The notes beneath the pieces are model-generated. The model saw only the letters and a list, made by a program, of their open reading frames with translations. It did not search any database and was not told where the DNA came from. Made by a program: the position numbers and the translations under genes. From contig JAKLKC010000013.1 in NCBI GenBank assembly GCA_023150875.1, positions 1 to 64,000 on the forward strand: a DNA stretch of 64,000 bases, given 5' to 3'. The stretch comes from Myxococcota bacterium (GTDB taxonomy: Bacteria; Myxococcota_A; UBA796; UBA9615; JAKLKC01). Positions 32,812-42,222 of the stretch are shown in pieces (positions within the stretch are counted from its first letter, which is position 1; each line of letters starts with the position of its first letter).

Positions 32812-33381
32812 GGGGGGATCCTCAGGGATGGGGTAGATGGGGACGGGCCGGATCCGCGTGGCCCCGAACGAGGGCGGCATCGGGGAGCGCCCGCACCGCG
32901 GGCACGAGGGTCCCGAAACACCTTGGGCCCCAAGAGCCGCCCCCCTCCTCCAAGACAACGGACGGGCCTGTCGGACAGCGGATGCCGCCCTTCGGGGGCG
33001 TCGGGGCGGCGTTCGGGGGGTCGCGCGGTTCCGTCATCGTCGGGGCGGGGGTCCGGGAGGCCGGGGGTCCGGCCATCGCCCGGGGCCGGGGTAAGCTGTT
33101 GACATAACTCGGATTCCTTGTCCACGCCCGGCGAACTGCGGCCCGCGCGGTACCTGCTCGGAGCCCGTCCGACACCCGGCCCGGGGGCTGCCCGGTCTCT
33201 GTCCTGGACCGTCCCCCGCTGTCCTGGAAGCGGCCCGGGCCGGCTGCCAGAGTCCTGCCCGTCCACGACGCGCACCGCCTCGGCGGACCGGGTCCACCTC
33301 CCCGCCGCGGCGTCCCCTCACCTCCGCTGGCTCCGGCCAGGGTGGCACACGTCTGCCCACGGCAGACCGGAGACTCCTTCT
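32812..33381. other. Intergenic region, 570 bp, no supported gene
   Basis: Frames here are low-complexity Arg/Gly/Pro and unconvincing. A less GC-rich patch at 33090-33118 contains TTGACATAACTC, which could be a -35 element, but I see no good -10 after it. The region separates the leftward recombinase from the rightward 33.4-37.8 kb genes and may hold the promoters of both. Confidence 0.45.
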
Positions 33382-33627
33382 TTGCGCAGTTCCCTCCGCG
33401 CCGAGGTCCGCTTCGTCGCCCGCCCCGAAGCAGCGGCGGACGCCGATGCCGCGCTCGACCTGCTGGCCGACGCCCTGGCCGAGCAGATCATCGCCGCGGC
33501 CCGGGCCGAGGTGGCGGAGGAGCGCGACGTCCCGGAGGAGACCATCGACCTGGAGCACCGGCGGTTCGCCACCGAGGCCCGCGTCGAGGGCGTCGTTGGC
33601 CGCCTCCCCGGAGACCGCGAGCCATGA
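33382..33627 (+). CDS. Small helical protein (81 aa)
   Basis: Probable TTG start at 33382 with GGAGA about 9 bp upstream; the frame is open back to 33118 but that part is low complexity. The product, RAEVRFVARPEAAADADAAL then EQIIAAARAEVAEERDVPEE, is acidic and helical. A good terminator-like hairpin follows at 33703. No family is recognised. Confidence 0.45.
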   Translation: MRSSLRAEVRFVARPEAAADADAALDLLADALAEQIIAAARAEVAEERDVPEETIDLEHRRFATEARVEGVVGRLPGDREP

Positions 33628-33702
33628 CCGCCTGGGCGCCACGACGGCCCGTCGCGGGGGGCGCCTGCCCCCGAGGACCACCACCGCCCCGTTGCTGACC
33701 CT

Positions 33703-33726
33703 GGGGGCCGGTTCCGGCCGGCCCCC
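33703..33726 (+). terminator. Rho-independent-like terminator
   Basis: A 9-bp perfect stem GGGGGCCGG / CCGGCCCCC with a 6-base loop is followed by TCCTCTTGT, a weak U-rich tail for such a GC-rich genome. It lies between the small helical gene and the BRO-N gene. Confidence 0.5.
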
Positions 33727-33762
33727 TCCTCTTGTCGCATCATTCCCGCGTGGAGAACCACC

Positions 33763-34665
33763 GTGCGCCCTGCTTCCTTCATTCGCCTCACGTCCACCTT
33801 CGAGGGCACCCCCCTCGCCACCCTCATCGTCCGCGGCCAGCCGGCGTGGATCGCCCGCCAGGTCGGCGCCGCCATCGGCTACAGCCACGGGGGCAAGCGC
33901 CTGCCCAACACCGTCGCCGGCGAGTGGTCGGACGAGTTCGTGCTGGGCTCGGACTACGACCTGCTGACCGGGCCCGAGCTGATGGCCCTCAAGACGCTCG
34001 ACGGTGTCGGAACCGATTGTGTTCCGGCCATGGCCCGCTCGGGGATCCTCATCCTGTTCGAGTCCGGCCTGCACCTGGTGCTCGCCAAGACGCGCAAGCC
34101 GGTCGGGGTGAGGCTGCGCCGGTTCCTGGTGGACGACGTGCTCCCCCAGCTCGTCCGCGATGGCCGATACGCACCCGAGCGGACCCTGGTCGGGGGTGAG
34201 CTCGTCGACACCCCCACCGGCGACCTGTGGCGGGACCGGGAGGCCCGCCTCGCCCGCCAGCTCGAACTGAGGGACCGGCGCTTCCAGGCCAGCTCGCTCC
34301 GCCGGACGGTGCGCACCCTGAAGGCCCTGGGACGGATCGACGACGACACGGTCGCCGCCTACGAGATCCGGGCCTCGGAGATCGCGCTGCGCACCGACCT
34401 GCCGGACCTGCGCGGGGCGCCCGCCGACGACTGGCTGCCGCCGTCCCGCATCGCCACTCGGCTGGGCGCGACCCCGCAACTCGTGGGCCGCGTCATCACC
34501 GCCCTGGGGCTCCGGGCCGAGGTCCCGGGCCTGGCGCGCGTCGTCCACACCAAAGCACCCGGCCACAACTGGACCACGACCAGCTACCTGTACAGCCCCG
34601 AAGCCGTCCGCCGCATCGACGAGGCCCTGGCCGCGCTCCACAAGCCGCCGAAGCCGCGCCGCTGA
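33763..34665 (+). CDS. BRO-N domain protein (phage antirepressor type)
   Basis: The 300-aa product starts at GTG 33763 with GGAG 10 bp before. The BRO-N domain covers about residues 8-130: FEGTPLATLIVRGQPAWIAR, QVGAAIGYSHGGKRL, ILILFESGLHLVLAKTRKPV, RRFLVDDVLPQLVRDGRYAP. A helical linker (LARQLELRDRRFQ) follows. The C-terminal part resembles a winged-helix DNA-binding module (LPPSRIATRLGATPQLVGRV), ending in a basic tail. BRO-N proteins of phages often act as antirepressors or DNA-binding regulators. It precedes the primase-helicase gene by 49 bp. Confidence 0.82.
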   Translation: MRPASFIRLTSTFEGTPLATLIVRGQPAWIARQVGAAIGYSHGGKRLPNTVAGEWSDEFVLGSDYDLLTGPELMALKTLDGVGTDCVPAMARSGILILFESGLHLVLAKTRKPVGVRLRRFLVDDVLPQLVRDGRYAPERTLVGGELVDTPTGDLWRDREARLARQLELRDRRFQASSLRRTVRTLKALGRIDDDTVAAYEIRASEIALRTDLPDLRGAPADDWLPPSRIATRLGATPQLVGRVITALGLRAEVPGLARVVHTKAPGHNWTTTSYLYSPEAVRRIDEALAALHKPPKPRR

Positions 34666-34714
34666 CCCAGACCTTGCTGTCGCTCCTCGCTCCCCGCTGC
34701 CGGAGTGCCGCCGT

Positions 34715-37700
34715 ATGGACACCTGCGCGCCCGTGTCCCCGGCCGGGCGCGCGTGGCTGGCCTCCGAGCCCGCCGCCCGCTGCCTGCGCCCGTTCCTCGA
34801 CTGGATCACCGCTCGCCACGCCGGCCTGGACGGCATCACCGAAGTCCGCGTCATCCGCCGGGGGCCGGACCGGGGGATCTGGTCCGGATACTTCGGTCCC
34901 GGCGACGTGGACGCCCTGGTCGAGGCCCTGGCGCCGACCTTGCCGCGCCCGCGATCCACGATCCCCGGCGGCGACCACCCCCGGGACGGGGAGGCCAACT
35001 TCTACTTCTCGATGCAGGCGGTGGACCCCTCGTTCGCCGAGGGGGGCCGGGGCCGCCTCCACCGGGTGCGCACCACCACGCGCGACCGGGACATCCGCGC
35101 CTACACCCTGTTCGCCGTGGACGTGGACCCCGAGCGGAACCCCAAGGACTCGTCGGCCACGGACGCCGAGAAGGCCGAGGCGCGGGCCGTCGCCGAGCGG
35201 GTGCAGGGGTGGTTGAAGGAGCGGGGGATCGCGTCGGCGTGGGCGGACAGCGGGAACGGGTACCACCTGCTGGTCCCCACCCGGGCCTACCTGGAAGGCG
35301 ACGTCGGGCGGGCATCGGCGGATGCCCATGTGCTCCTCGACCTGCTCGACGCCCGATTTTCCACGTCGGGCGCGAAGGTGGACACCTCGATCTTCAACCC
35401 GTCGCGGATCCTGAAGCTGTACGGCACGACCGCGGTGAAGGGGGAGGCGACCACGGACCGGCCCCACCGGGTGGCCGTGGTGGACGTCGACGACCTCCCG
35501 CGGGACGTCGACCTGTTCGCCCGGCTCGGTGACGAGCTGCACTGGTTCCAGGAGGATCGGGCGGCAGGGCAGGGCCGGCGCGCCGTCTCGGCGCCGGTAC
35601 CGGCTCGGCCGCCGCCGCCGCTTCCCGAGGCGCCCTCCATCAGCCCGCCGCCGCCGGCACCGCCGTCGCCGGTCACGTCGCCCGCCGCGGCCCCGCCGAC
35701 CCCCTCGCCCGAGGCCGACTGGAAGGCGTGGCGCGCGCGTGCCCTGGCCGCCCTCGACCTGGCGGCGGTGTACGGGGACCTCCTCACGGGCCGCGCCACC
35801 GGGGCATGGCTGGAGTGCCGGGACCCCGAGTCCGAGAGCGGCGACCGGAACCCCTCGGCCGGAGTCTCCGACGGGACGGGGGAGGCCGAGCGCGGGGCCT
35901 TCCACTCCTTCCGCACCGGCCGCACCGTCAGCGTGTTCGACTTCCTCATCCGCCAGGGACGCGCTGCCGACTTCCGCTCCGCCTGCGCCCGGGTGGCGGA
36001 GCTGTCCGGGGTACCGCTCCCGGCGCCCAGGTCCCGAGCCGCCCCGGGCGTGGCGGCCTTCCGGTCCGCCTGGGACGCCGACCCCGATCCCGACGCCCGC
36101 ACCGCCCTGCTCCGGCGGACCCTGGTGGCCCTGCTCGCCCTCCCCGCCCTGGAGCGCGAGCCCGCCCTGGACGAGGTGCGTCGCCTCGCCGGCTTGGCGC
36201 CCCGCGCGTTCCGGGCCGCCCTCGCCGACGCCCGTCGCGCCGCCCGGGTGGAGCGGGCCAGCACCGAACCGGCGCCCCGCCCCGGGCTCCCGGTGGTCGA
36301 CTTCGTCCACAACCGGGACACGGTGGTGGACCTCTTCGAGGCCCTGGTCGCCGCGGTGGCCCCCGCCCGGCGCTTCTTCCGCTCCGACGGGGACCTGGTC
36401 TACGTGCGCGACGGCTTCGGCCCGGCGGGAGTGACCGACCGGACCCTTCCCGGCCTGCTGTCCGCCCACGTCGAGCTGCGGTTCCTGACCGACACCGACG
36501 ACGGGCCCGTCTTCCAGCGGTACGACGTGCTCCCCTCGGACCTGGCGCGGGCCTTCGTCGCCTCCCCCCGCGTCCTCGCGCGCCTCCCGGTGCTGTCGAT
36601 GTACGCCCGGGCCCCGCTGTTCGACCGGGCGTGGCGCTTCGTCGGCACCCCCGGCTACCACGAGCAGAGCGGCATCTACTACGACGGCCCCGAGGTGGTC
36701 CCGGGCACCGAGGTGACCCGCCTGTGCGAGGCCCTTGTCGACTTCGCCTGGAAGGATGACGCCGACTGGGTGAACTTCATGGGGGCGTTGGTGACCGCCA
36801 TCACCATGCCCCACTGGGGCCGGGGCCACCCCTTCCTCGCCATCAACGGCAACAAGCCGGGTGTGGGCAAGAGCACGCTCGCCCGGGTCCTCGGCGTCCT
36901 GGTCGAGGGCACCGAGCCCCACTCCATCTCCTTCGTCCCCGACGACGCCGAGTTCGAGAAGCAGCTCGCCACCCGCATCGAGGCCGGCGACCGCGTCCTG
37001 GTCATCGACAACGCCAAGACCTCTCGCCCCGTGGAGAGCGCCGTCCTGGAGCGGAGCATCACCGACACCCGCCTGAACTTCCGCCGCCTGGGCAGCAACA
37101 CCGCCATCAGCCGCCCCCAGAACGACGTCCTCTTCGTCCTGACGATGAACCTGACCCAGATGGGCCCGGACCTGCGCCGCCGGGCCCTCCCGGTCAACCT
37201 GGACCTGGACGCCAACGTGCGGGCGGCGATCTTCAAGGTCGGCGACCTGGTCGGCCACGTCCTGGAGCACCGCCTGGCCCTGCTTGCCGAGCTGGCGGGA
37301 ATGGTGCAGCGGTGGGTCGCCGCCGGCCGTCCCCCTTGCGAGGAACCCGCCCGCCACAGCACCAGCCAGACCTGGGCAGCGACGGTGGACGCCATCCTGC
37401 GGGGCTCGGGCTTCCGGGGGTTCCTCAGCAACTTCCAGCAGTCCGAGCACGCCTTCGACCCCCGCTACGCGGTGATGCTGGAGATCGTCGAGCAGCACCA
37501 CCACCGCCCTCCCGCCCCAGCGGCGCGATGGGTCGAACTGCTGGAGGGCGGCGCCCTCGCCGACCGCTTCACCGACAGGGGCGGCCATCCCAAGTCGCCC
37601 CGGGCGAAGGCGAACGTCGTCGCCAGCCTGTTCGCCGAGTACCTGGACACGGCATTCCCGGTCGAGGGCAAGAGCTACCGCCTCGTCCGTGAGTACCCCG

Positions 37701-37750
37701 AGGGCGCCAACCACAAGCCCACCTACCGCTTCCAGGAGGTAGTGCCGTAG
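34715..37750 (+). CDS. Multidomain primase-helicase (replication initiator type)
   Basis: The 1011-aa product has three parts. Residues about 1-290 look like an archaeo-eukaryotic primase core, with LFAVDVDPERNPKD carrying the acidic pair (about 130-143) and ADSGNGYHLLVPT (about 177-189). Residues about 335-440 look like a CHC2-type DNA-binding module without the zinc cysteines (DRNPSAGVSDGTGE, FHSFRTGRTVSVFDFLIRQG). Residues about 600-900 are an SF3/AAA-like helicase with Walker A GNKPGVGKST near 710, Walker B VLVIDNAK near 765 and NDVLFVLTMNLTQMG near 805. It is a second replication set besides the PrimPol/VapE pair, so it belongs to another element or plasmid unit. Confidence 0.85.
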   Translation: MDTCAPVSPAGRAWLASEPAARCLRPFLDWITARHAGLDGITEVRVIRRGPDRGIWSGYFGPGDVDALVEALAPTLPRPRSTIPGGDHPRDGEANFYFSMQAVDPSFAEGGRGRLHRVRTTTRDRDIRAYTLFAVDVDPERNPKDSSATDAEKAEARAVAERVQGWLKERGIASAWADSGNGYHLLVPTRAYLEGDVGRASADAHVLLDLLDARFSTSGAKVDTSIFNPSRILKLYGTTAVKGEATTDRPHRVAVVDVDDLPRDVDLFARLGDELHWFQEDRAAGQGRRAVSAPVPARPPPPLPEAPSISPPPPAPPSPVTSPAAAPPTPSPEADWKAWRARALAALDLAAVYGDLLTGRATGAWLECRDPESESGDRNPSAGVSDGTGEAERGAFHSFRTGRTVSVFDFLIRQGRAADFRSACARVAELSGVPLPAPRSRAAPGVAAFRSAWDADPDPDARTALLRRTLVALLALPALEREPALDEVRRLAGLAPRAFRAALADARRAARVERASTEPAPRPGLPVVDFVHNRDTVVDLFEALVAAVAPARRFFRSDGDLVYVRDGFGPAGVTDRTLPGLLSAHVELRFLTDTDDGPVFQRYDVLPSDLARAFVASPRVLARLPVLSMYARAPLFDRAWRFVGTPGYHEQSGIYYDGPEVVPGTEVTRLCEALVDFAWKDDADWVNFMGALVTAITMPHWGRGHPFLAINGNKPGVGKSTLARVLGVLVEGTEPHSISFVPDDAEFEKQLATRIEAGDRVLVIDNAKTSRPVESAVLERSITDTRLNFRRLGSNTAISRPQNDVLFVLTMNLTQMGPDLRRRALPVNLDLDANVRAAIFKVGDLVGHVLEHRLALLAELAGMVQRWVAAGRPPCEEPARHSTSQTWAATVDAILRGSGFRGFLSNFQQSEHAFDPRYAVMLEIVEQHHHRPPAPAARWVELLEGGALADRFTDRGGHPKSPRAKANVVASLFAEYLDTAFPVEGKSYRLVREYPEGANHKPTYRFQEVVP

Positions 37751-37783
37751 CGCCGCCCCCTGGCCCCGTCACCTGCCGGGCTC

Positions 37784-38155
37784 CTACCGCTGTCGAGCTG
37801 TCGACCCTTCGCCAGCGGCGGGACCGGCCCCTCCGGCGAGCCCCTGGGCCGGCGCCGGGCACCCCGAGGGAGGAATGGGCCTCCCTCGGGGTGTGGGGCT
37901 GGGCTGCCACGATTCCCCGCAGACCTCGCAGACCTCGGCAGACCTCGCGTTTTTCCGGGGTCGGCGCGGATTTCCCTGTCCTAGCGCACAGTTGAAGACC
38001 TCGCAGACCTCGCAGACCTCGATCCTGCCCCCCATGGCGATCTGATGATCTCGGTGCCCCGCCTCGCAGAGGCCGATCACCTCCTGCTCGGAGAGATCTC
38101 CTCGCGCGTAGAGGGCAGAGAAGAGGTCTGCGAGGTCTGCAAGGGGGTAGATCAA
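37784..38155 (-). CDS. Doubtful ORF spanning the 9-bp repeats
   Basis: The 123-aa frame starts MIYPLADLADLFSALYARGD and continues LSEQEVIGLCEAGHRDHQI, which looks protein-like. It then reads through repeats as EVCEVCEV and AEVCEVC, and finally through the perfect hairpin at 37860. The 9-bp repeat length keeps frames open on both strands, so the ORF may be only partly real. A short gene at its 5' end (about 38020-38155) cannot be excluded. Confidence 0.3.
   Translation of the reverse strand: MIYPLADLADLFSALYARGDLSEQEVIGLCEAGHRDHQIAMGGRIEVCEVCEVFNCALGQGNPRRPRKNARSAEVCEVCGESWQPSPTPRGRPIPPSGCPAPAQGLAGGAGPAAGEGSTARQR
37860..37893 (+). terminator. Perfect 14-bp hairpin after the primase-helicase gene
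   Basis: Arms CACCCCGAGGGAGG and CCTCCCTCGGGGTG pair without mismatch around the loop AATGGG, 110 bp after the primase-helicase stop. There is no U-tract. It is the strongest inverted repeat I noticed in the window and probably ends or protects the transcript; a role in plasmid-like replication or transfer is an alternative. Confidence 0.55.
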
Positions 38156-38227
38156 CCTTGCAGGACAAGGACTTACAGCAGGCAGACCTCGCCGAACCCG
38201 AGGTCTGCGGAGGTCTGCGAGGTCTGC
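37919..38227. repeat. 9-bp repeat array GCAGACCTC / GAGGTCTGC in both orientations
   Basis: Twelve units: three at 37919-37946, three at 37994-38020 (the first as GAAGACCTC), then inverted units at 38123-38140 (two), one direct at 38182, and inverted units at 38200-38227 (three). Direct and inverted groups could pair into long stems. Units are spaced by exactly 9 bp within groups, so reading frames pass through as EVCEVC or LADLADL. The array lies directly after a primase-helicase gene. Confidence 0.75.
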
Positions 38228-38382
38228 ACGCGTACCGTGGGGGGAGGAGCGGGAGCACCAGAAAAATGCTCCGTTCGATTGCCTTGAGAGTAGATCGTAT
38301 GGTAAGCTGCGCCTGTCTTGTCGCGCGAACGCGCTCCGGCGGCCACCTCTACCGCACGATCGAAAGCTGACGGGAATCGCAG

Positions 38383-41300
38383 GTGCCCCACACCACGTCC
38401 CAGCCGGCCCCGCCGCGCCATGGTCCCCCCGACTGGCAGACCCGACTCGGGTTGTCCGACCGACCTGCGTCGAGCTTCATCCGCTCCCTCGACGAGCTGG
38501 ACCATCTCTCGCCCCCATTTCCGGCGGCCCACTTGGTCAGGCGGGCCTGGGAGGCAATGCAGCTTGACGGTGCCCTCTGCTCGGATGGAGCACCTCTGGC
38601 CTACTTCCGAGTGGGGACTCTCTCGGCCGAAGACACGTTTGAACTGCATCGGCGGGCCTGGAATCAGGGCGTGGCCCCTCTGCTGATCCTGGTAGACTCC
38701 ACAGATGTCCGGGTGCTCTCGACGGTTGCAGCCCCGCGGAAGGACTTCCAGCAGCTGACCCGGAACAGCGTGGTCCGAACCCTGAGCTTGGTTGCGGATG
38801 CACTGGAGCTGGCCGACCTTCCTGACGCCATCGTGTCGGGTGCGTTCTTCCAGGTCCATCGGGAACGGTTCGACCACACGGATAGAGTCGACCGTTACCT
38901 CGTGCGGAACCTGCTGGCCGCCGGTTCCAGGCTCGTGGCTGCCGGCGGGATCGACCTGCGCCAGGCACACCTGCTCCTGGCTCAGGTCATCTTTGCGTGC
39001 TATCTCGAAGACCGTGAAGTCATCGGCCCGGATTGGTTCGCCGCCCTGGAGATCCCGGGTGTGCGCGAACTTCGCCACGTCTTCGAGCACCAGGGCGACG
39101 CGTGTAGTGCCCTCCAGGCCGTGCTCGGGCAGTTGCATCGGGACTTCAACGGGGACGTCTTCGGTGCCGAAACCGCCGAACACCTTGGCTTAGGCCACCT
39201 GGTAGTCCTGAGTGAGCTGCTTCGGGGTGATTCCCTCGACACACAGCAATTGTCGCTGGGGTTCTGGCCGTACGATTTCCGGGTTATCCCCATCGAGACG
39301 CTCAGCGTCGTCTATGAAGAATTCCTCGCCGCCGAGGACCCGGGTAGCCAGCGCGAATCGGGGGCCTACTACACGCCACGCCACGTCGCCGAATTGCTGC
39401 TCGACGTAGGGACGAGCACAGCGGTCTCGACAGAGCATCGCTATCTTGACCCGGCATGCGGGTCCGGCGTCTTCCTGGTTGCGCTGTTCCATCGCCTCGC
39501 GGAATCATGGAGCCGAGCCAACCCACACGCGACTGCGATGGAGCGGGCGGTCGCGCTGCGCCAAGTTCTCACTCGGTGCCTGTTCGGGGTCGATCAGAGT
39601 GAGACGGCCTGCCGGATAACCGCGCTCGGACTCTATCTTGCGTGGCTGGACGCACTTGATCCCAGGGACATCCAGCAGCTTCAGTGTTCCGGGGCGATGC
39701 TGCCCAGGTTGCTGATGAGACCTGGGGAGGCGGGAGGCAACATCTTTCCGGGGGAGTTCTTCGAAGCCAGAGAGCTCCCCAACGACTTCGATGTGGTCAT
39801 CGGAAACCCCCCCTGGGGCACTGCCGCCAAAGGAGGTCCAGCCGAGCGGTGGTGGCTAGGGGAAGGCCTGGAAGTTCCGAGGCGCCAGATCGCTTGCGCC
39901 TTCATCTTGAAGGCGGTGCGCCACATCAGGCCCTCGGGCCGGGTTTCCCTGGTACTGCCCGCTGGGATTCTGTTGAACCACCAGGGTCCGGCACTCAAAT
40001 TTGCTCGGGCGTGGATGAGCGCCGTCACGATCGAGCGGGTCGTGCATCTTGCCGACTTCTGCTTCCTGCTCTTCGAGAACGCAGATCGCCCGGCATCAAT
40101 CGTCTGCTTCCGCCCCGTCGAGCCGCCGACAGGGCACCGAGTCGAGGTGATCTCGCCCCAGGTTACCGCGGAGGCCCTATGTGCGGATCGGGTGGTCATC
40201 GGCAGCGACGATGTCCGTCGGGTTTCGATGGCAACGGTCCTCCCGGTTGAGGGAGACAAGGGTCTGGAGCCGCAGCGCGCGTGGAAGGTGTCCATGCGGG
40301 CCACGGGTCGAGATCGGCGCCTTCTTGACAGGCTCCATGGATACCCGTCGCTCGCTGCCTTCATTGCGGGGAGAAAGGGATGGTTGTGGGGCGAAGGGTT
40401 TAACCCGGGTGGCAAGGGTCGGCGTCTGGATCAGTCCATCCTGTCTGAGCTGCCTCACCGGCTTCCGGGCCAGTTGCAGGCTCACTTGGTGGAGGCGCTG
40501 GATCCCGCCGCGATGCCTCCCACGACAGCGCCAGCGTTCATGTGCCGCGCCGAGCTGTTCGCGGCGCCTCATGTGCTGCTTCCTCACGGTGCTCCGAGGA
40601 GAAACGACCGGATCCGCGCCGGCTTCTGCTCGGTCGCGTGCACATTCACGCATACGACTCGGGCCATCTGCGGTCCTAAGCATGACTCCGATCTCCTGCG
40701 ACTCTTAGCGTGTGTGCTGGCATCACCGCTTGCCCGTTACCTCCTCTTCCATACCTCGGCGAATTTCGGTGTTGAGCGAGCCAAGATCCATCTCGACGAG
40801 TACGGCCGATTTCCGTTTCCCGCCCCCGACACCGAGGGACGCGAGGGGGTTTTCAGGCAGATCGCAGATGCCCACCGACGCCTTGAAGAACTGCTCCGGC
40901 ACCCAATGGTGCACCCCGATGTGGCTCTGGCCAGGACGTCCATCGATGAATTGGTCTACAAGTACTTTGACATCGACGCCCAGGAGCGCGTGCTGGTGGA
41001 AGACGCTTGCACCGTGCTGATACCAAGTGCCACGCCGACCAGGGGGACGGACCAGATTCCGGCACTCGATGTCCCTTCAGAGGGGCAGAGGAGGAGCTAC
41101 TGCGAAGTGCTAGCAACCACGCTCACCGGATGGGCTTCTGACAAGTGGCGATTTGACGCGAGATCCTTCGCGTCCCTTCAGGCGGGACTGGGATTGGTGA
41201 TTCTTGAGCGCGTCGATCGGACAGCACCGGCCACGACGAACGGGATGGAGTCTGCTGAGTTGCGGGTGATCCTGAACCGGTTGCGTCGGTTGACAACCAC

Positions 41301-41463
41301 CGTCGGGAAGGCGACGCAGGTCGAGCGCGGATTGAAGATCTTCGACGACGGGCACCTATACATGGTAAAGCCCCTGCGGCGGCGATCCTGGTTGCCGTCC
41401 CTCGCGCTTGCGGATGCCGACGAAGTTGCAGGTGCCATCCTCGGCGCTCAGGAGAGGACGTGA
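38383..41463 (+). CDS. Class I DNA N6-adenine methyltransferase of restriction-modification type
   Basis: The 1026-aa product has SAM motif I LDPACGSGVFLVALFHRLAE near residue 356 and catalytic NPPWGTAAKG near 474. An N-terminal helical region contains YEEFLAAEDPGSQRESGAYYTPRHVAELLL, typical of Eco57I/PglX-like enzymes. The C-terminal third contains a specificity-type segment (HLDEYGRFPFPAPDTEGREG, AHRRLEELLRHPM) as in type IIG enzymes. No clear nuclease motif is visible inside it, and the next gene supplies one. Start is GTG 38383. The base composition is much less GC-rich than the flanks, a sign of recent acquisition. It probably marks host DNA in a two-gene defence system. Confidence 0.88.
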   Translation: MPHTTSQPAPPRHGPPDWQTRLGLSDRPASSFIRSLDELDHLSPPFPAAHLVRRAWEAMQLDGALCSDGAPLAYFRVGTLSAEDTFELHRRAWNQGVAPLLILVDSTDVRVLSTVAAPRKDFQQLTRNSVVRTLSLVADALELADLPDAIVSGAFFQVHRERFDHTDRVDRYLVRNLLAAGSRLVAAGGIDLRQAHLLLAQVIFACYLEDREVIGPDWFAALEIPGVRELRHVFEHQGDACSALQAVLGQLHRDFNGDVFGAETAEHLGLGHLVVLSELLRGDSLDTQQLSLGFWPYDFRVIPIETLSVVYEEFLAAEDPGSQRESGAYYTPRHVAELLLDVGTSTAVSTEHRYLDPACGSGVFLVALFHRLAESWSRANPHATAMERAVALRQVLTRCLFGVDQSETACRITALGLYLAWLDALDPRDIQQLQCSGAMLPRLLMRPGEAGGNIFPGEFFEARELPNDFDVVIGNPPWGTAAKGGPAERWWLGEGLEVPRRQIACAFILKAVRHIRPSGRVSLVLPAGILLNHQGPALKFARAWMSAVTIERVVHLADFCFLLFENADRPASIVCFRPVEPPTGHRVEVISPQVTAEALCADRVVIGSDDVRRVSMATVLPVEGDKGLEPQRAWKVSMRATGRDRRLLDRLHGYPSLAAFIAGRKGWLWGEGFNPGGKGRRLDQSILSELPHRLPGQLQAHLVEALDPAAMPPTTAPAFMCRAELFAAPHVLLPHGAPRRNDRIRAGFCSVACTFTHTTRAICGPKHDSDLLRLLACVLASPLARYLLFHTSANFGVERAKIHLDEYGRFPFPAPDTEGREGVFRQIADAHRRLEELLRHPMVHPDVALARTSIDELVYKYFDIDAQERVLVEDACTVLIPSATPTRGTDQIPALDVPSEGQRRSYCEVLATTLTGWASDKWRFDARSFASLQAGLGLVILERVDRTAPATTNGMESAELRVILNRLRRLTTTVGKATQVERGLKIFDDGHLYMVKPLRRRSWLPSLALADADEVAGAILGAQERT

Positions 41464-42137
41464 TCCAAGGCGACCTGTCCTTGTGGGCGGGTACGTTTCC
41501 GCCAAGCCTGATCGAAGAAGTGCTCGCCGTGTTGGTCTCCTGTTGGCCGAACCTTCTCCCGTTATCCCCAGTGACGAAGGAAGACCCCATCACAAATCGC
41601 CTCGTCGCGGCCATGCGGGCCGAGAAGAGGATTCGCAGGTCGATGTTTCGGATAGACCCGCAGTATCAGGTTATGGAACTGGAAACCGGCGAAGTCGAGG
41701 GGCGCATCGACATCTGCGTTTCGGCAGGTTTCGATGAAGAAGTGTTCTTTGCCCTGGAGTGCAAGCGGCTGAACGTCCAGGGGGCTGACGGCAAGATTGA
41801 CGTTCAGGCCAGCAAGTACGTTCAGGGGGGGATGGTGCGGTTCGTCACAGGCCCTTACGCTCGCGCACAGCGTCACGGCGGCATGGTCGGTTATGTCATG
41901 GACGGAGACGTCCAGCACGCCATGGCGGTCGTCGAGAAGGCCATAGGGGATCATCGGGTCGCCTTGTGTATCCCAACACCTGATTCCTGGGGACCCTCCC
42001 CCTATTGCGAGATCCATCCGGAATCGAAGGAATCGCTGCATCAGCCAAACGGTCGCGATCTTCGGCTCCATCATCTGTTCCTTCGGGTCCCGGCCCCATC
42101 CGCGCATGCTTGCCTCGGCAGTCCTGACCCAGAGTGA
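41460..42137 (+). CDS. PD-(D/E)XK-like nuclease, partner of the methyltransferase
   Basis: The 225-aa product starts at GTG 41460, overlapping the methyltransferase stop. The segment EVEGRIDICVSAGFDEEVFF followed by ALECKRLN gives D-(about 12-15)-ExK, the core of PD-(D/E)XK nucleases, near residues 78-106. An N-terminal block has ITNRLVAAMRAEKRIRR. The C-terminal part (SKYVQGGMVRFVTGPYARAQ) resembles restriction-type nucleases seen beside Eco57I-like methyltransferases. It probably cuts unmodified DNA. The motif is visible; recognition site and cleavage are inferred. Confidence 0.75.
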   Translation: MIQGDLSLWAGTFPPSLIEEVLAVLVSCWPNLLPLSPVTKEDPITNRLVAAMRAEKRIRRSMFRIDPQYQVMELETGEVEGRIDICVSAGFDEEVFFALECKRLNVQGADGKIDVQASKYVQGGMVRFVTGPYARAQRHGGMVGYVMDGDVQHAMAVVEKAIGDHRVALCIPTPDSWGPSPYCEIHPESKESLHQPNGRDLRLHHLFLRVPAPSAHACLGSPDPE

Positions 42138-42222
42138 GGGGGCTGCCCTGGGGGTAGCCGTCGAGGACGGTTGAGGAGGACAAGCTGTAGAACCTCTACT
42201 CTGGGCGACGGAATGGACCGTC

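Noticed and set aside
33090-33125. TTGACATAACTC as a full sigma-70 promoter
   Set aside because: A perfect -35 hexamer is present but no acceptable -10 lies 16-18 bp downstream on either strand.
34496-37714. 1072-aa minus-strand ORF opposite the primase-helicase
   Set aside because: Shadow frame with repetitive Gly/Val/Pro content; the plus strand has Walker motifs and primase features.
37784-38287. Reading the 9-bp repeats as a CRISPR array
   Set aside because: Units are 9 bp, back to back and in both orientations, with no 25-45 bp spacers and no cas genes.
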